This document shows positions 44,962-53,940 of a stretch of DNA of 64,000 nt, piece by piece (the first letter of the stretch is position 1; each line of letters opens with the position of its first letter). The DNA lies in assembly GCA_946407735.1 (NCBI GenBank), contig CAMJPL010000002.1:96659-160658 (forward strand), written 5' to 3'. This stretch comes from an uncultured Clostridia bacterium. GTDB lineage: Bacteria > Bacillota > Clostridia > Oscillospirales > CAG-272. Position numbers and translations under genes: made by a program. The notes beneath the pieces are model-generated. The model was not told where the DNA came from. It searched no databases and saw only the letters and a list, made by a program, of their open reading frames with translations.

Positions 44962-45253
44962 GTAAATACGTCAGTTTTATTAATTTAAATCTTAATGAAA
45001 AAGTGTTTATTATATCACATTTCAGACTTTTTCAATTTCACGTTCCGATATTCATTATACAGCCGCCGCGCGGACGAGTACGCCAATGACGCAGAAATGA
45101 CGCGACGTAACAGAGGGGAAAAAAACACATATAAGGAGTGGCCTGTTTTCGATCAAGAATATTCACATACAATATGTAGTTGATTCTCATTTGCTTTACA
45201 CATCACACATTGCAATATCTCATCCCAGAAAGAATCCGCTTATCCCATTTGCG
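44962..45253. other. AT-rich intergenic region between the EPS operon and the giant adhesin
   Basis: About 290 bp separate the two divergent promoters. Short frames exist, but none has a credible start or motif. I see no clear operator or RNA structure. Both surface systems could share regulation here. Confidence 0.4.
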
Positions 45254-45283
45254 TTGTGTTTTTCTGGCAGTTTATGGTATAAT
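45254..45283 (+). promoter_or_regulatory. Promoter of the giant surface protein gene
   Basis: TTGTGT (45254-45259), an 18-bp spacer and an extended -10, TGGTATAAT, with TATAAT at 45278-45283. The leader before 45312 is only about 20 nt, or about 40 nt if the ATG at 45330 is used. Confidence 0.6.
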
Positions 45284-45311
45284 TTAAGCACGATAAAAAT
45301 ACTACACAGAT

Positions 45312-48300
45312 ATGATACCGCAGATGAATATGACCAACAACATTTATCAGAGCAAGAAGTCAAACAATCTCCTGTATACTAAAGTGGAGAACAAATCACG
45401 GGCAAAAGTATGGATGCGCGTAGTATCCGGTTTGTCCGCGGTGGCCGTATTCTGCGTGACATACGCTATGATCATTCCGGCTCTGACGCTGGAAGCCGCC
45501 GTCGCCTGCGGCCTCACCGATCATATCCACGCCCCTGAATGCTTTGTCGAAGTCCCGACCCTTATCTGCGGCATGGAAGAGATCCCCGCGTCCGCCGGAC
45601 ACACTCACACCGACGCCTGCTATGCCTCCGCTCTCATCTGCGCTCTCACGGAAACCGAGGGGCATACTCATTCCGAGCTCTGCTTTGACGAGGAAGGAAA
45701 CACCGTCTGCGGGCTGGAGGAAGCTGCCGGACATATACACACCTCTGAGTGCTATATGAATGAGCTGATCTGCGGTCTCGAGGAGTCTCAGGCCGTTTCC
45801 GGTCACGTTCACAGCGAGTCCTGCTATATGATAGAGCACGTTCAGATCTGCGCTCTTGCGGAACATATGCATTCTGCGGAATGCTATATTCACGGCGATC
45901 CCGCCGCCGACGTTGAGACGGCGGAAGCCTGGGAGACCGATATAATCACTGCCGGGATCACCGGCGCTGCCGCGAACGATGTCGTCACCATCGCCCGCAC
46001 CCAGCTTGAAAAGAGAGAGTCCGCCAGAAACTACATCGAGGATGAGATCGGCAGACGCTCCGGATGGAACCGCTTCGGCGCTGCCTTCGGCGATCCCTAC
46101 GGCGAGATCGGCGTCATGTTCGCCCGCTTCTGCTATAAGTATGCCGGTATCGAGCTGCCTCAGGTGCAGAACGCGGCCGAGCTCGCCTCTCTTGTCAGGA
46201 TCGTCGATCAGCCGTCCGCCGGCGATATCGTCTTCCTAAAGGACGAGACCGGAGCCATCGTCTGCGCCGGGATCTTCGCCGGATACAGCGTGAATAACGA
46301 ATATACCGTCATCGAGACCCTGACCGGCGTAGTCAGAGAGATGAACTACTCCGCGGACGATCAGGCGATAGCCGGATTCGGCGCGCCTGAGAACATGGAA
46401 AGACCGGCAGCCGAGACCGATGTGACCATGATCCCGGCTTCCGGGACCGTCTCTTACGAAATCCCGGAGATCCCTCAGACGACGTCCGCCGACATCGAGA
46501 CTGCCGATCCGGAGATCCCGATGATGCCGGTAGCCGCGGAAGACACCACGACCGCGGAATCGACAACCGCGGAAAGCACCGCGTCACTCGATACCGCAGC
46601 TGCGGAAAGCACGACGGCAGCAGACACCACGATCGAGGAAACCACTGCTGAAACTGCCGCTGACACCGAAACTACGACTCAGGACAGCACTTCTGCCCTC
46701 GAGCCTGCGATGCCGATCGCTGAAACAACTGCGGCTCAGGAAACTACTGCTTCCGAAGAAACCACCACTTCAATAGAAACCACTGCTTCTGTAGAGACCA
46801 CCACTTCCGTAGAAACCACTACTTCCGAAGAGACCACAATTTCCGAGGAAACCACCACTTCCGTAGAAACCACCACCTCTGCAGAGACCACCACTCCCGT
46901 AGAAACCTCTACTTCCGAAGAAACCACTACTTCCGAAGAAACCACTACTTCCGAAGAGACCACCACCTCCGAAGAGACCACCACCTCCGAAGAGACCACC
47001 ACTTCCGAAGAAACCACCACTTCCGAAGAAACCACGGCCTCCGAAGAAACCACGGCGGCTGATGAGACCGAAACCGACGCTCCCGAAACTGCCGAGACCG
47101 AACCGGAATATATCGCTCCTGAAATGCCGGCTCAGAGGTTCGTCTACGAGATCGGCGACGTCACGATAAAGGCCTTCGCCGATGAAGGTTCCTTCCCTGC
47201 CGGTACCACCATGTCGGTCGCAGAGGTGAGCGAGCAGAGCATCCTCGACACAGTGACGGGAGCCGTCGACGGCGAGATCGTCGGAATAAAGGCGTTCGAC
47301 ATCACCTTCTTCGCCGAAAGCGGTGATGAGCTTGAGCCGGAGAAGCCCGTCCGCGTCAAGATCATCTCGAATATCCCTACCGTAAGCGACAATCAGACCG
47401 TCGTGCACGTCGAAAATGACGGCAGCGCGAAGGTCGTGGATCAGTCGGATGAGATCACCGTTCCCTCCGCCGCCGAGGAGATAGTCTTCGACGCGGGCGG
47501 ATTCTCGGTGTACGCGATCGTATATACCGTCGACTTCCATAACGACGGCATCGAATTCAGCATCGAGGGCGGGACAAGCATCTCTCTCCGCGAGCTGGCT
47601 GTAAAGATCGGTCTCATCGACGATATCCTTGAAGCCGATGACTTCATCGCCGGTATCGGGAATGTCGAGTTCTCGAATCCCGAGCTCGTGAAGGTCACTC
47701 ACAAGACGAAGGTCCTGTGGGTCTTCGGCGAGGAAGACTGGGTGCTCGAGTCGCTTATGCCGTTCGACACCGAGGAGAAGCTGACCATCACGCTGAAAAA
47801 CGGTGAGGTCATCGAGATCAGGGTGACTGACGCTCAGATAACCAAGGACTTCATTACGGCTTCCGGTGAAACCTATACCATTACCGTGATCTACGGCGAA
47901 GACGCCGGGATCCCGGAGGGTGCCGAATTAAGAGTAAGGGAGATAACAGAGGAATCGGACGAATATACCTATTACTTCGATCAGACGATAGCCACCTTAT
48001 CCGACGGCGCCGCGGAAGAATACGTTGTGGGCCTGGATCACGCGAGATTCTTTGACGTCAGCATCATCGACAAGGACGGAGAGGAAATTGAACCGACAAC
48101 GCCGGTCGACGTGAAGATAACCTACGCGGAGCCCGTTGAACTGAGCGCGGCCGCGGAGCTCAAGGTGATCCACTTTGCTCAGAACGGGACTGAAATCATA
48201 AATATCGAGACAGAAGAAGAGTCCGTCTCCGAAATCACATACGAGCAGAACGGCTTCTCCGTCATCGGAACGGTCGCCGAGACGAATGCCTACGGCTGGC

Positions 48301-51300
48301 CGACCGCCGAAAACACCCCCTATGTCATGCTGCTGCAGAACGGCGCGGATTACTACGCGGTAGCGCACGACGGGACGCTCAGAAAAGTTTATTACCTGAA
48401 CGGCACCGTCTCCTTCATGGGCCCCGGGACGACATCGATGGATTATCTTGATGAATATCTTTGGAGCTACTCGATCGTAAGCGCCTCGAGACATACTGCC
48501 AGACTGTCGGCTTATGGTACCGACACGGCAAGCTATATCGACCCGTATTTCGGAATCCTTCCGCAGAACGCCGGGACTCCCGACGCCGTTATCGGATCGG
48601 CTCAGAGAACGCTCAGCATCTCAAACGGCAAAATCTACGCGAACTACTACAATACGAGCTACACGCTGTCTGCGGAAGGCGGCATCCTGCATCGGACGAC
48701 TCTGAACGCTGATGACGCTTCGCCGGTTTACTTCGCGGGTATCACGTCTTTCACAGCCGACACCTCCGAGTCGGAGATGTACGATTTCATAGATATCAAG
48801 GTCCTGATAGAGAAATGGAAGACCGAGATGACTCAGGATCTGATCGTGGACAAGACCGCCGAGGTCTATGACTACGCGAACAGGATCTATCAGCTCGATC
48901 TCATGGCCTCATCCGGCTATCATCTGGTCTCCCCCGCACTCGCGCTGGAATTCGTTGTCGACGCTTCCAGATCAATGTTCTTCCCCGAAAACCTTTACAG
49001 AGTTCAGGTAAACGGAAGCGATTATACCTATTCCAATATGCAGGGACTCCGCAGCTTCTTCATTGGACTGGATGCAAGTCAGAGAGACACCGTTTTCTAT
49101 GTGATCACAGATAAGAATAACGCGGCGACAAACTGGGCTGTCTTCTATCATGACGCGTCTAAACTTACAGTTCCTACAAATACCGGCAGACTGGCTTCCG
49201 GATGGTATTACATCGACGCGTCCTACTTTTACGCTCCCGATTCATATGAAAGAAATTATCCTGCGACCGGTCAGTACTGCTATTCGCTGAGCAGCTCCAC
49301 CCTCAGCAATCTGAATGACGGCTACATCTATACGGCTGATGAAAAGGTCGAGGGCAGACCGTGGTCGCGTCTGGATTACATGCAGATCGCCGTTGAGGCG
49401 GCTTCCGAGGTCCTTTTCTCGGTAGATCCCGACGCTCAGATAGGACTGGTGACTTTCAACAAGAATACGCATTCCTACGGTCCCTTCACCGCCGCTCAGA
49501 AGGATAATATGATAAGCGCTCTTTATAACATAGATCTCGACGGAGGAACAAGGCATGCTGACGGTCTGGACAAGGCTGTTTCGGAATTCAACACCAAATT
49601 CAACAACGTGAAAAATTCTCAGACCGCCGTGGTGCTGATAACAGACGGCGCTCCGAACGGTAATACATGGCCACAGATCCAGACCGCCGCGTCAAGCGTG
49701 AAATCCATGAAAAACGCATTCGGACAGAATACCCGCCTCTTTACTCTGGGTCTCAGTCTTGAAAACGTCGGTGAGAACAAGGACAAGCTCGCCGCCATCT
49801 CTTCCGAGCCTCATTCCGATTTCTCCTTCAGCGCCGAGAAAAGCACTGATGTCGTCAACTTCATCACGAAGATCATTGAAGGACTCATCATTGACGCCGA
49901 TCTTATCGGCAGCGTTACCGACGTCATCGACGCGGGCTTCTATCCTGTCGATCCCGAAAGCGGTCTGCCGCTCAAGTCCGGCACGTGGATAAACGGTGAC
50001 GGAGAGGTCACGGCAGCCAATTCCGAAGACGCCGCCGGACAGATCATCAATACAGATGGTATCTGGAAGGTCGAGTGGAAGGATCTCCGAATCGACTGGC
50101 CGACATATACGGATTCAACAAAAACAGAGGTCCTTTACCACGGTTGGAACGGCCGCGTATATGTGAAGGCTCAGGAGGATTTCCTCGGAGGAAACGATAT
50201 CCCGACCAACGCCGCTGGAAGCCAGGTGGAAGCGCTGCATTACATCAACCGCAATACCGGTGAGGTAAAGAACATTTCGGGCGAGGACGCCGAGAGGATC
50301 AAAGCCTTCAACACCCCGTATGTAAATGTCGACGAGCTGTCGTTCGATGAGAACGGCACCGAATGGACCGTCTATCTCGGTGAAACGGTCGATTCGAAAG
50401 AACAGCTGCAGAAGCTGATAGAAGCGATCAAGGTCTATGAAGTCGTAAAGGATGACGGAAGTCTGGTATACGATGTGATACCTCAGAACGAGAGCAATCT
50501 GTCCGGCGATGACAAGGACAGGACCGGAAAAACCTTCCCGCTGTCCGCTGTCATAAACGGACTCACCGAAGAAAACTGGGCCACTCTTATCAGCGGTGAG
50601 ACGGCTGAAATAGATTACGAGGCTTACGGACATACTCCGGGCGCGATCACCTTCTCTCTTACGCAGACAGTTAAAGAAGGAGAAGATGATCTGACAAATA
50701 ACCCGCATACCACGGCCGTCACGGGCGAGGATGTCGAAAAGTACGAGCTGACTGTCGCCTACGCTCCCTTCGCTCCTTCTGTCGCCGACTATCATACCGG
50801 AAACAAGGGCAACGGCAGCCACGGAGCCGACACAGACGATATAATCAGCGTCAACAGCCACGAGATCAACGTCTTCGCGAAGAAAATGAAGATCAAAAAG
50901 GTTGATCAGAACAGACAGCTCATCACAGACGATTCTGCGACGTTCGTATTGTACCGTAAGGCGACGGCGGATGAGGAAAACGATAATACTGTGACGAAAT
51001 ACGGATCGTTTGGCAATCTTCCCGGGACATATGTCGCCGTACAGACCTTTACTACCGACGGCGGTACTGTTACGACAGACCCGCTCCCTCTGCTTGCCGA
51101 TAATGAAGCTTATTATCTTGTTGAGACCAAGGCGCCGGCCGGCTACAACACTCTTGCCGAGCCTCTGATGGTCACCATCGACATGACGGATCACAACACC
51201 TGGACAAAGCTCTTTGACGGCACAACGTCGCAGGAGAAGCCGGATCCGTATGAACTGTCCGACTGGCTCCAGGAGGCGGAAATAAAGCTTTGGAATCTTG

Positions 51301-51509
51301 ACGGCACCGAATATGCCCCGGCTTCCGAGTCAACGCATGACCACACTGATGACACGGCAGACGCGTCGGTGACATACAAGATCATCAACATATCCGGCTA
51401 CACTCTGCCCTCCACCGGCGGCCCGGGCACGCATCTCTTCACGATCCTCGGCATAGTCCTGATCCTCGGAGCCGGAATAACGCTGTGGATGAGACGGAAG
51501 GCAGTATGA
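45312..51509 (+). CDS. Giant LPSTG surface adhesin with vWA domain (2065 aa)
   Basis: The protein is exported and wall-anchored. After a basic N-terminus, an export segment 'VAVFCVTYAMIIPALTLE' is followed by six His-x-His-x3-Cys repeats (about 69-194). An NlpC/P60-CHAP-like domain (about 222-360) comes next, with both catalytic positions apparently lost. Then follow a Thr/Glu/Ser stalk (about 430-600) and two related beta domains (about 606-735 and 850-995). A vWA domain from about 1210 has MIDAS motifs 'DASRSM' and 'ITDGAPN'. A SpaA-type domain has 'YYLVETKAPAGYN'. The C-terminus has LPSTG at 2032, a membrane helix and 'RRKAV'. The layout suggests a pilus-tip or long-stalk adhesin. ATGs at 45324 and 45330 are alternative starts. 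No sortase gene is in the window. Confidence 0.9.
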   Translation: MIPQMNMTNNIYQSKKSNNLLYTKVENKSRAKVWMRVVSGLSAVAVFCVTYAMIIPALTLEAAVACGLTDHIHAPECFVEVPTLICGMEEIPASAGHTHTDACYASALICALTETEGHTHSELCFDEEGNTVCGLEEAAGHIHTSECYMNELICGLEESQAVSGHVHSESCYMIEHVQICALAEHMHSAECYIHGDPAADVETAEAWETDIITAGITGAAANDVVTIARTQLEKRESARNYIEDEIGRRSGWNRFGAAFGDPYGEIGVMFARFCYKYAGIELPQVQNAAELASLVRIVDQPSAGDIVFLKDETGAIVCAGIFAGYSVNNEYTVIETLTGVVREMNYSADDQAIAGFGAPENMERPAAETDVTMIPASGTVSYEIPEIPQTTSADIETADPEIPMMPVAAEDTTTAESTTAESTASLDTAAAESTTAADTTIEETTAETAADTETTTQDSTSALEPAMPIAETTAAQETTASEETTTSIETTASVETTTSVETTTSEETTISEETTTSVETTTSAETTTPVETSTSEETTTSEETTTSEETTTSEETTTSEETTTSEETTTSEETTASEETTAADETETDAPETAETEPEYIAPEMPAQRFVYEIGDVTIKAFADEGSFPAGTTMSVAEVSEQSILDTVTGAVDGEIVGIKAFDITFFAESGDELEPEKPVRVKIISNIPTVSDNQTVVHVENDGSAKVVDQSDEITVPSAAEEIVFDAGGFSVYAIVYTVDFHNDGIEFSIEGGTSISLRELAVKIGLIDDILEADDFIAGIGNVEFSNPELVKVTHKTKVLWVFGEEDWVLESLMPFDTEEKLTITLKNGEVIEIRVTDAQITKDFITASGETYTITVIYGEDAGIPEGAELRVREITEESDEYTYYFDQTIATLSDGAAEEYVVGLDHARFFDVSIIDKDGEEIEPTTPVDVKITYAEPVELSAAAELKVIHFAQNGTEIINIETEEESVSEITYEQNGFSVIGTVAETNAYGWPTAENTPYVMLLQNGADYYAVAHDGTLRKVYYLNGTVSFMGPGTTSMDYLDEYLWSYSIVSASRHTARLSAYGTDTASYIDPYFGILPQNAGTPDAVIGSAQRTLSISNGKIYANYYNTSYTLSAEGGILHRTTLNADDASPVYFAGITSFTADTSESEMYDFIDIKVLIEKWKTEMTQDLIVDKTAEVYDYANRIYQLDLMASSGYHLVSPALALEFVVDASRSMFFPENLYRVQVNGSDYTYSNMQGLRSFFIGLDASQRDTVFYVITDKNNAATNWAVFYHDASKLTVPTNTGRLASGWYYIDASYFYAPDSYERNYPATGQYCYSLSSSTLSNLNDGYIYTADEKVEGRPWSRLDYMQIAVEAASEVLFSVDPDAQIGLVTFNKNTHSYGPFTAAQKDNMISALYNIDLDGGTRHADGLDKAVSEFNTKFNNVKNSQTAVVLITDGAPNGNTWPQIQTAASSVKSMKNAFGQNTRLFTLGLSLENVGENKDKLAAISSEPHSDFSFSAEKSTDVVNFITKIIEGLIIDADLIGSVTDVIDAGFYPVDPESGLPLKSGTWINGDGEVTAANSEDAAGQIINTDGIWKVEWKDLRIDWPTYTDSTKTEVLYHGWNGRVYVKAQEDFLGGNDIPTNAAGSQVEALHYINRNTGEVKNISGEDAERIKAFNTPYVNVDELSFDENGTEWTVYLGETVDSKEQLQKLIEAIKVYEVVKDDGSLVYDVIPQNESNLSGDDKDRTGKTFPLSAVINGLTEENWATLISGETAEIDYEAYGHTPGAITFSLTQTVKEGEDDLTNNPHTTAVTGEDVEKYELTVAYAPFAPSVADYHTGNKGNGSHGADTDDIISVNSHEINVFAKKMKIKKVDQNRQLITDDSATFVLYRKATADEENDNTVTKYGSFGNLPGTYVAVQTFTTDGGTVTTDPLPLLADNEAYYLVETKAPAGYNTLAEPLMVTIDMTDHNTWTKLFDGTTSQEKPDPYELSDWLQEAEIKLWNLDGTEYAPASESTHDHTDDTADASVTYKIINISGYTLPSTGGPGTHLFTILGIVLILGAGITLWMRRKAV
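45517..45892 (+). repeat. Six His-x-His-x3-Cys protein repeats in the adhesin
   Basis: Units read DHIHAPECF, HTHTDACY, HTHSELCF, HIHTSECY, HVHSESCY and HMHSAECY. They are spaced by segments that usually contain another Cys ('CGLEE', 'CGMEE', 'CALTE'). The spacing of paired His and Cys resembles metal-binding knuckles or disulfide modules. Confidence 0.85.
46740..47045 (+). repeat. 18-bp tandem repeat encoding ETTTSE hexapeptides
   Basis: Seventeen 18-bp units encode ETTTSE or close variants (ETTASE, ETTTSV, ETTTPV). The 3' units (about 46902-47027) are nearly identical, while the 5' ones vary. This is a probable O-glycosylated or extended stalk whose copy number may change by slippage. Confidence 0.9.
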
Positions 51510-51567
51510 GATCCATCGGAAAGGGATGGGAAACAGCAGTGGGTTAATGAAACGCGAATAGAAAAAG

Positions 51568-51597
51568 GCTGATCACGGGAATGTGATCAGCTTTTTT
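51568..51597. terminator. Bidirectional terminator after the giant adhesin
   Basis: A 9-bp stem pairs 51568-51576 with 51583-51591 around a 6-nt loop, followed by TTTTTT on the plus strand and, on the minus strand, by CTTTTTC. Confidence 0.9.
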
Positions 51598-51627
51598 GTA
51601 TGTGGGGATGGGGCGGATTTACAATAC

Positions 51628-52920
51628 TCACCTTTCAAACCCAATATAATATGTCCATGACTCGGTGCGCTCCCACGGGTCGGCGGTGAGACCGATCTTG
51701 CAGAGCCGGACCTCAAGTTCCTTCGTCTCCCGGTTTTCCATCAGGGAGAAGTTGGAGAGCTGGACAAGGTCGGACTCACCTTCGCGGCGGGTGTCGATCT
51801 CGGTGAGGGTGTCCTTGAGCAGATAGCCGTATCTGTCATCCACGCGGCAGATGTACAGCGGCCAGCGGGGATAGTTGCCGTTTGTCATCTTCGGGTCGGT
51901 GATGTTGCCGATCCAGTAGGTGTGCCCTGTCGCCGACGACTTGAAGAAGTATGAAAGAGTCGCCGAGGAATAGACCGCTTCCCTTGTGTCAAAGAACCAC
52001 GGCATGACCGGGCAGAAGGTCTTTCCGCCGTCGTCCGAGACGGTGAACCACTTGAATCCCGGCGTGTTCGGAGTTATGCGGGTATGCCAGTTCGGAAACT
52101 GCACGTTTGAGCCCCGGAAGACCACGATTATCCTCCCGGAAGGAAGCTCGCAGACACACGGCTCGCAGACGCCGCGCGAGCTCAGCATGTCGCTTATGAC
52201 CTGCGGTCTGGAATATGTCAGTTCATATCTGCCTTCATCAGGCATCCAGCGGGCGCGGACCACGATCACTCCGCACATGATCTGCGGGCAGGACGGGAAG
52301 ACCTCATTTACATCAAGACCGAGGATACGGCAGCATGACCGGACATCCGCGCCGACCGGTATCAGAAGGTCGCCGTTCAGCGCAAAGCTGACTGTGCCGA
52401 AATATGAGATGTTGTGATCCAGATAGTCCGCGCTGTGCGGATCCTGAGGATCGTAATCGGCGCCGTCTTCATATTTTATCAGCTGACGGCGGACTTCGCC
52501 GTCAGGCAGACGATAAACAAGATACGAATGGTCGCGATAGGCGTTGACAGCCTCACCCCACATACGGCGGTATGCCTCGATATGCCCTCCGATGAAATAT
52601 CTCATCAGTCCGCAGGTGACGAGATTTCCGCTCGCGGGATCGGGGATGTTCGGCTCGAAATCGTAATACTCTATCTCATCATTGTCGCCGGCGGCAGTCA
52701 GATGCTCTTTGTAAACGTTACGGTATTCGCTCCATGTCCTGCCGTTGTCAAAGCTCTCCCGCCTTTCCGAGCCGTTGACAAAGTCGCTTTCCGACTGGAT
52801 ATCGTGCTGCTCGAACATATGCGTGCCCGAGACGCCCGCGTACCAGCGGGAAAACAGCTCTTCCCGGCCTTCACATGTCAGCCGCTTCTCTCCGCGGACG
52901 GTTATTCCGGTATTGCTCAT
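51628..52920 (-). CDS. Sialidase-like BNR-repeat protein
   Basis: The 430-aa protein is a predicted six-bladed propeller with Asp-box-like motifs 'SFDNGRTWSE' and 'TVSDDGGKTFCP', and the family-type segment 'CEPCVCELPSGRIIVVFRG'. Such proteins include exo-alpha-sialidases and other glycosidases. The Arg triad and the nucleophile Tyr cannot be assigned with confidence. No signal peptide is present, so it would act on imported oligosaccharides. GGGAGAAG precedes the ATG. It is divergent from the Fe-S protein gene at 53049. Confidence 0.75.
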   Translation of the reverse strand: MSNTGITVRGEKRLTCEGREELFSRWYAGVSGTHMFEQHDIQSESDFVNGSERRESFDNGRTWSEYRNVYKEHLTAAGDNDEIEYYDFEPNIPDPASGNLVTCGLMRYFIGGHIEAYRRMWGEAVNAYRDHSYLVYRLPDGEVRRQLIKYEDGADYDPQDPHSADYLDHNISYFGTVSFALNGDLLIPVGADVRSCCRILGLDVNEVFPSCPQIMCGVIVVRARWMPDEGRYELTYSRPQVISDMLSSRGVCEPCVCELPSGRIIVVFRGSNVQFPNWHTRITPNTPGFKWFTVSDDGGKTFCPVMPWFFDTREAVYSSATLSYFFKSSATGHTYWIGNITDPKMTNGNYPRWPLYICRVDDRYGYLLKDTLTEIDTRREGESDLVQLSNFSLMENRETKELEVRLCKIGLTADPWERTESWTYYIGFER

Positions 52921-52978
52921 GATGACTTCTCCCTGCGTTCAAGAAAAATGATCAGCCGCATATTTTTCTTCGGTGTTA

Positions 52979-53007
52979 TTGAAATAAAGCGCTCTTTATG
53001 ATATAAT
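52979..53007 (+). promoter_or_regulatory. SigA-type promoter for the Fe-S protein gene
   Basis: TTGAAA (52979-52984), exactly 17 bp, then TATAAT (53002-53007) with an extended TGA. It shows that translation starts downstream, at 53049, and not at 53007. Confidence 0.8.
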
Positions 53008-53048
53008 TGATCCGAGAAATACGTTATCGCAATTTAAAAGGCAGCAAT

Positions 53049-53909
53049 ATGAAAAAAGAAGATATCATCGATTCCATACTTTCCCTGTACAATGATCTTG
53101 ACGGGAATACAGTTGAAATCACGGACGACGTATACAAAAGGAAAAGCCCGATATATGATCCCCCTCTCGTGGGTTTCGGGGACGCGCATGACGGACTCTT
53201 TGACGAATACAAGAAAACCGCCGTGATCGGGCCGTGGCATATGAGCCCGGAAGAATGGCTTCCGGGCGCCGAAACGGTCATATCGGTTTTCTTCCCGTTC
53301 TCCGAGGATGTCCGCAGAAGCAACCGGTCAGGCGATCAGCCTTCATTCGAGTGGCTGTACGGGAGGATCGAAGGGCAGGCATACATCGCCGTGTTCAGCG
53401 GCAAACTCAAAGAGCTGATCGAGAATAACGGCGCTGCCGTCTGCGTGCCTTCTATTGACGCAAGATTCAGAAGCTTCAAAAGAGGCGAAGGCCTTGACGG
53501 ATACAGTGATGCAAGGCCTGACACATACGGGAGCAGGTGGTCGGAAAGACACGCGGCATACGTCTGCGGACTTGGCACATTCGGGCTTTCCAAGGGGCTG
53601 ATAACTTCAAGGGGGATCGCCGGGAGGTTTACCAGTCTGATCATCTCAGACAAGATAACGCCTGACAAAAGACCGTATTCTGGGATATACGATTACTGCC
53701 TGATGTGCGGAGCCTGCGCGAAAAACTGCCCGGCGGGAGCCATCACGATAGAAAACGGAAAAGATCACATATTATGCGAGAAATGGCTCAATCGCACCGC
53801 GGAGAAATACGCTCCGAGATACGGATGCGGTAAATGTCAGACGGGTGTTCCCTGTGAAAACTGCATACCGGTAAAAGGATGCACAGACTCCGCGTCTTCT
53901 GCCGGATAA
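53049..53909 (+). CDS. Epoxyqueuosine reductase-like 4Fe-4S protein
   Basis: The 286-aa protein resembles QueG-type Fe-S proteins. It has 'FGDAHDGLFDEYKKTAVIGP', an 'ERHAAYVCGLGTFGLSKGLI' core motif, a ferredoxin motif 'CLMCGACAKNCPAGAI' and a second Cys set 'YGCGKCQTGVPCENCIP'. QueG proteins reduce epoxyqueuosine in tRNA using cobalamin. This protein is shorter and the second cluster differs, so another reductase role is possible. It is monocistronic, behind its own promoter, and ends 31 bp from the convergent esterase gene. Confidence 0.72.
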   Translation: MKKEDIIDSILSLYNDLDGNTVEITDDVYKRKSPIYDPPLVGFGDAHDGLFDEYKKTAVIGPWHMSPEEWLPGAETVISVFFPFSEDVRRSNRSGDQPSFEWLYGRIEGQAYIAVFSGKLKELIENNGAAVCVPSIDARFRSFKRGEGLDGYSDARPDTYGSRWSERHAAYVCGLGTFGLSKGLITSRGIAGRFTSLIISDKITPDKRPYSGIYDYCLMCGACAKNCPAGAITIENGKDHILCEKWLNRTAEKYAPRYGCGKCQTGVPCENCIPVKGCTDSASSAG

Positions 53910-53940
53910 ACATTGTCCGGCGGAAGACGAGGCATTTGTA

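Noticed and set aside
44995..45183. 62-codon plus-strand frame in the EPS/adhesin intergenic region
   Set aside because: No ribosome binding site and no recognisable sequence features.
46770..47702. Long minus-strand open frame (310 codons) inside the giant adhesin gene
   Set aside because: It is a mirror of the low-complexity Thr/Glu repeat, gives Gly/Phe/Ser-rich nonsense and has no start signal.
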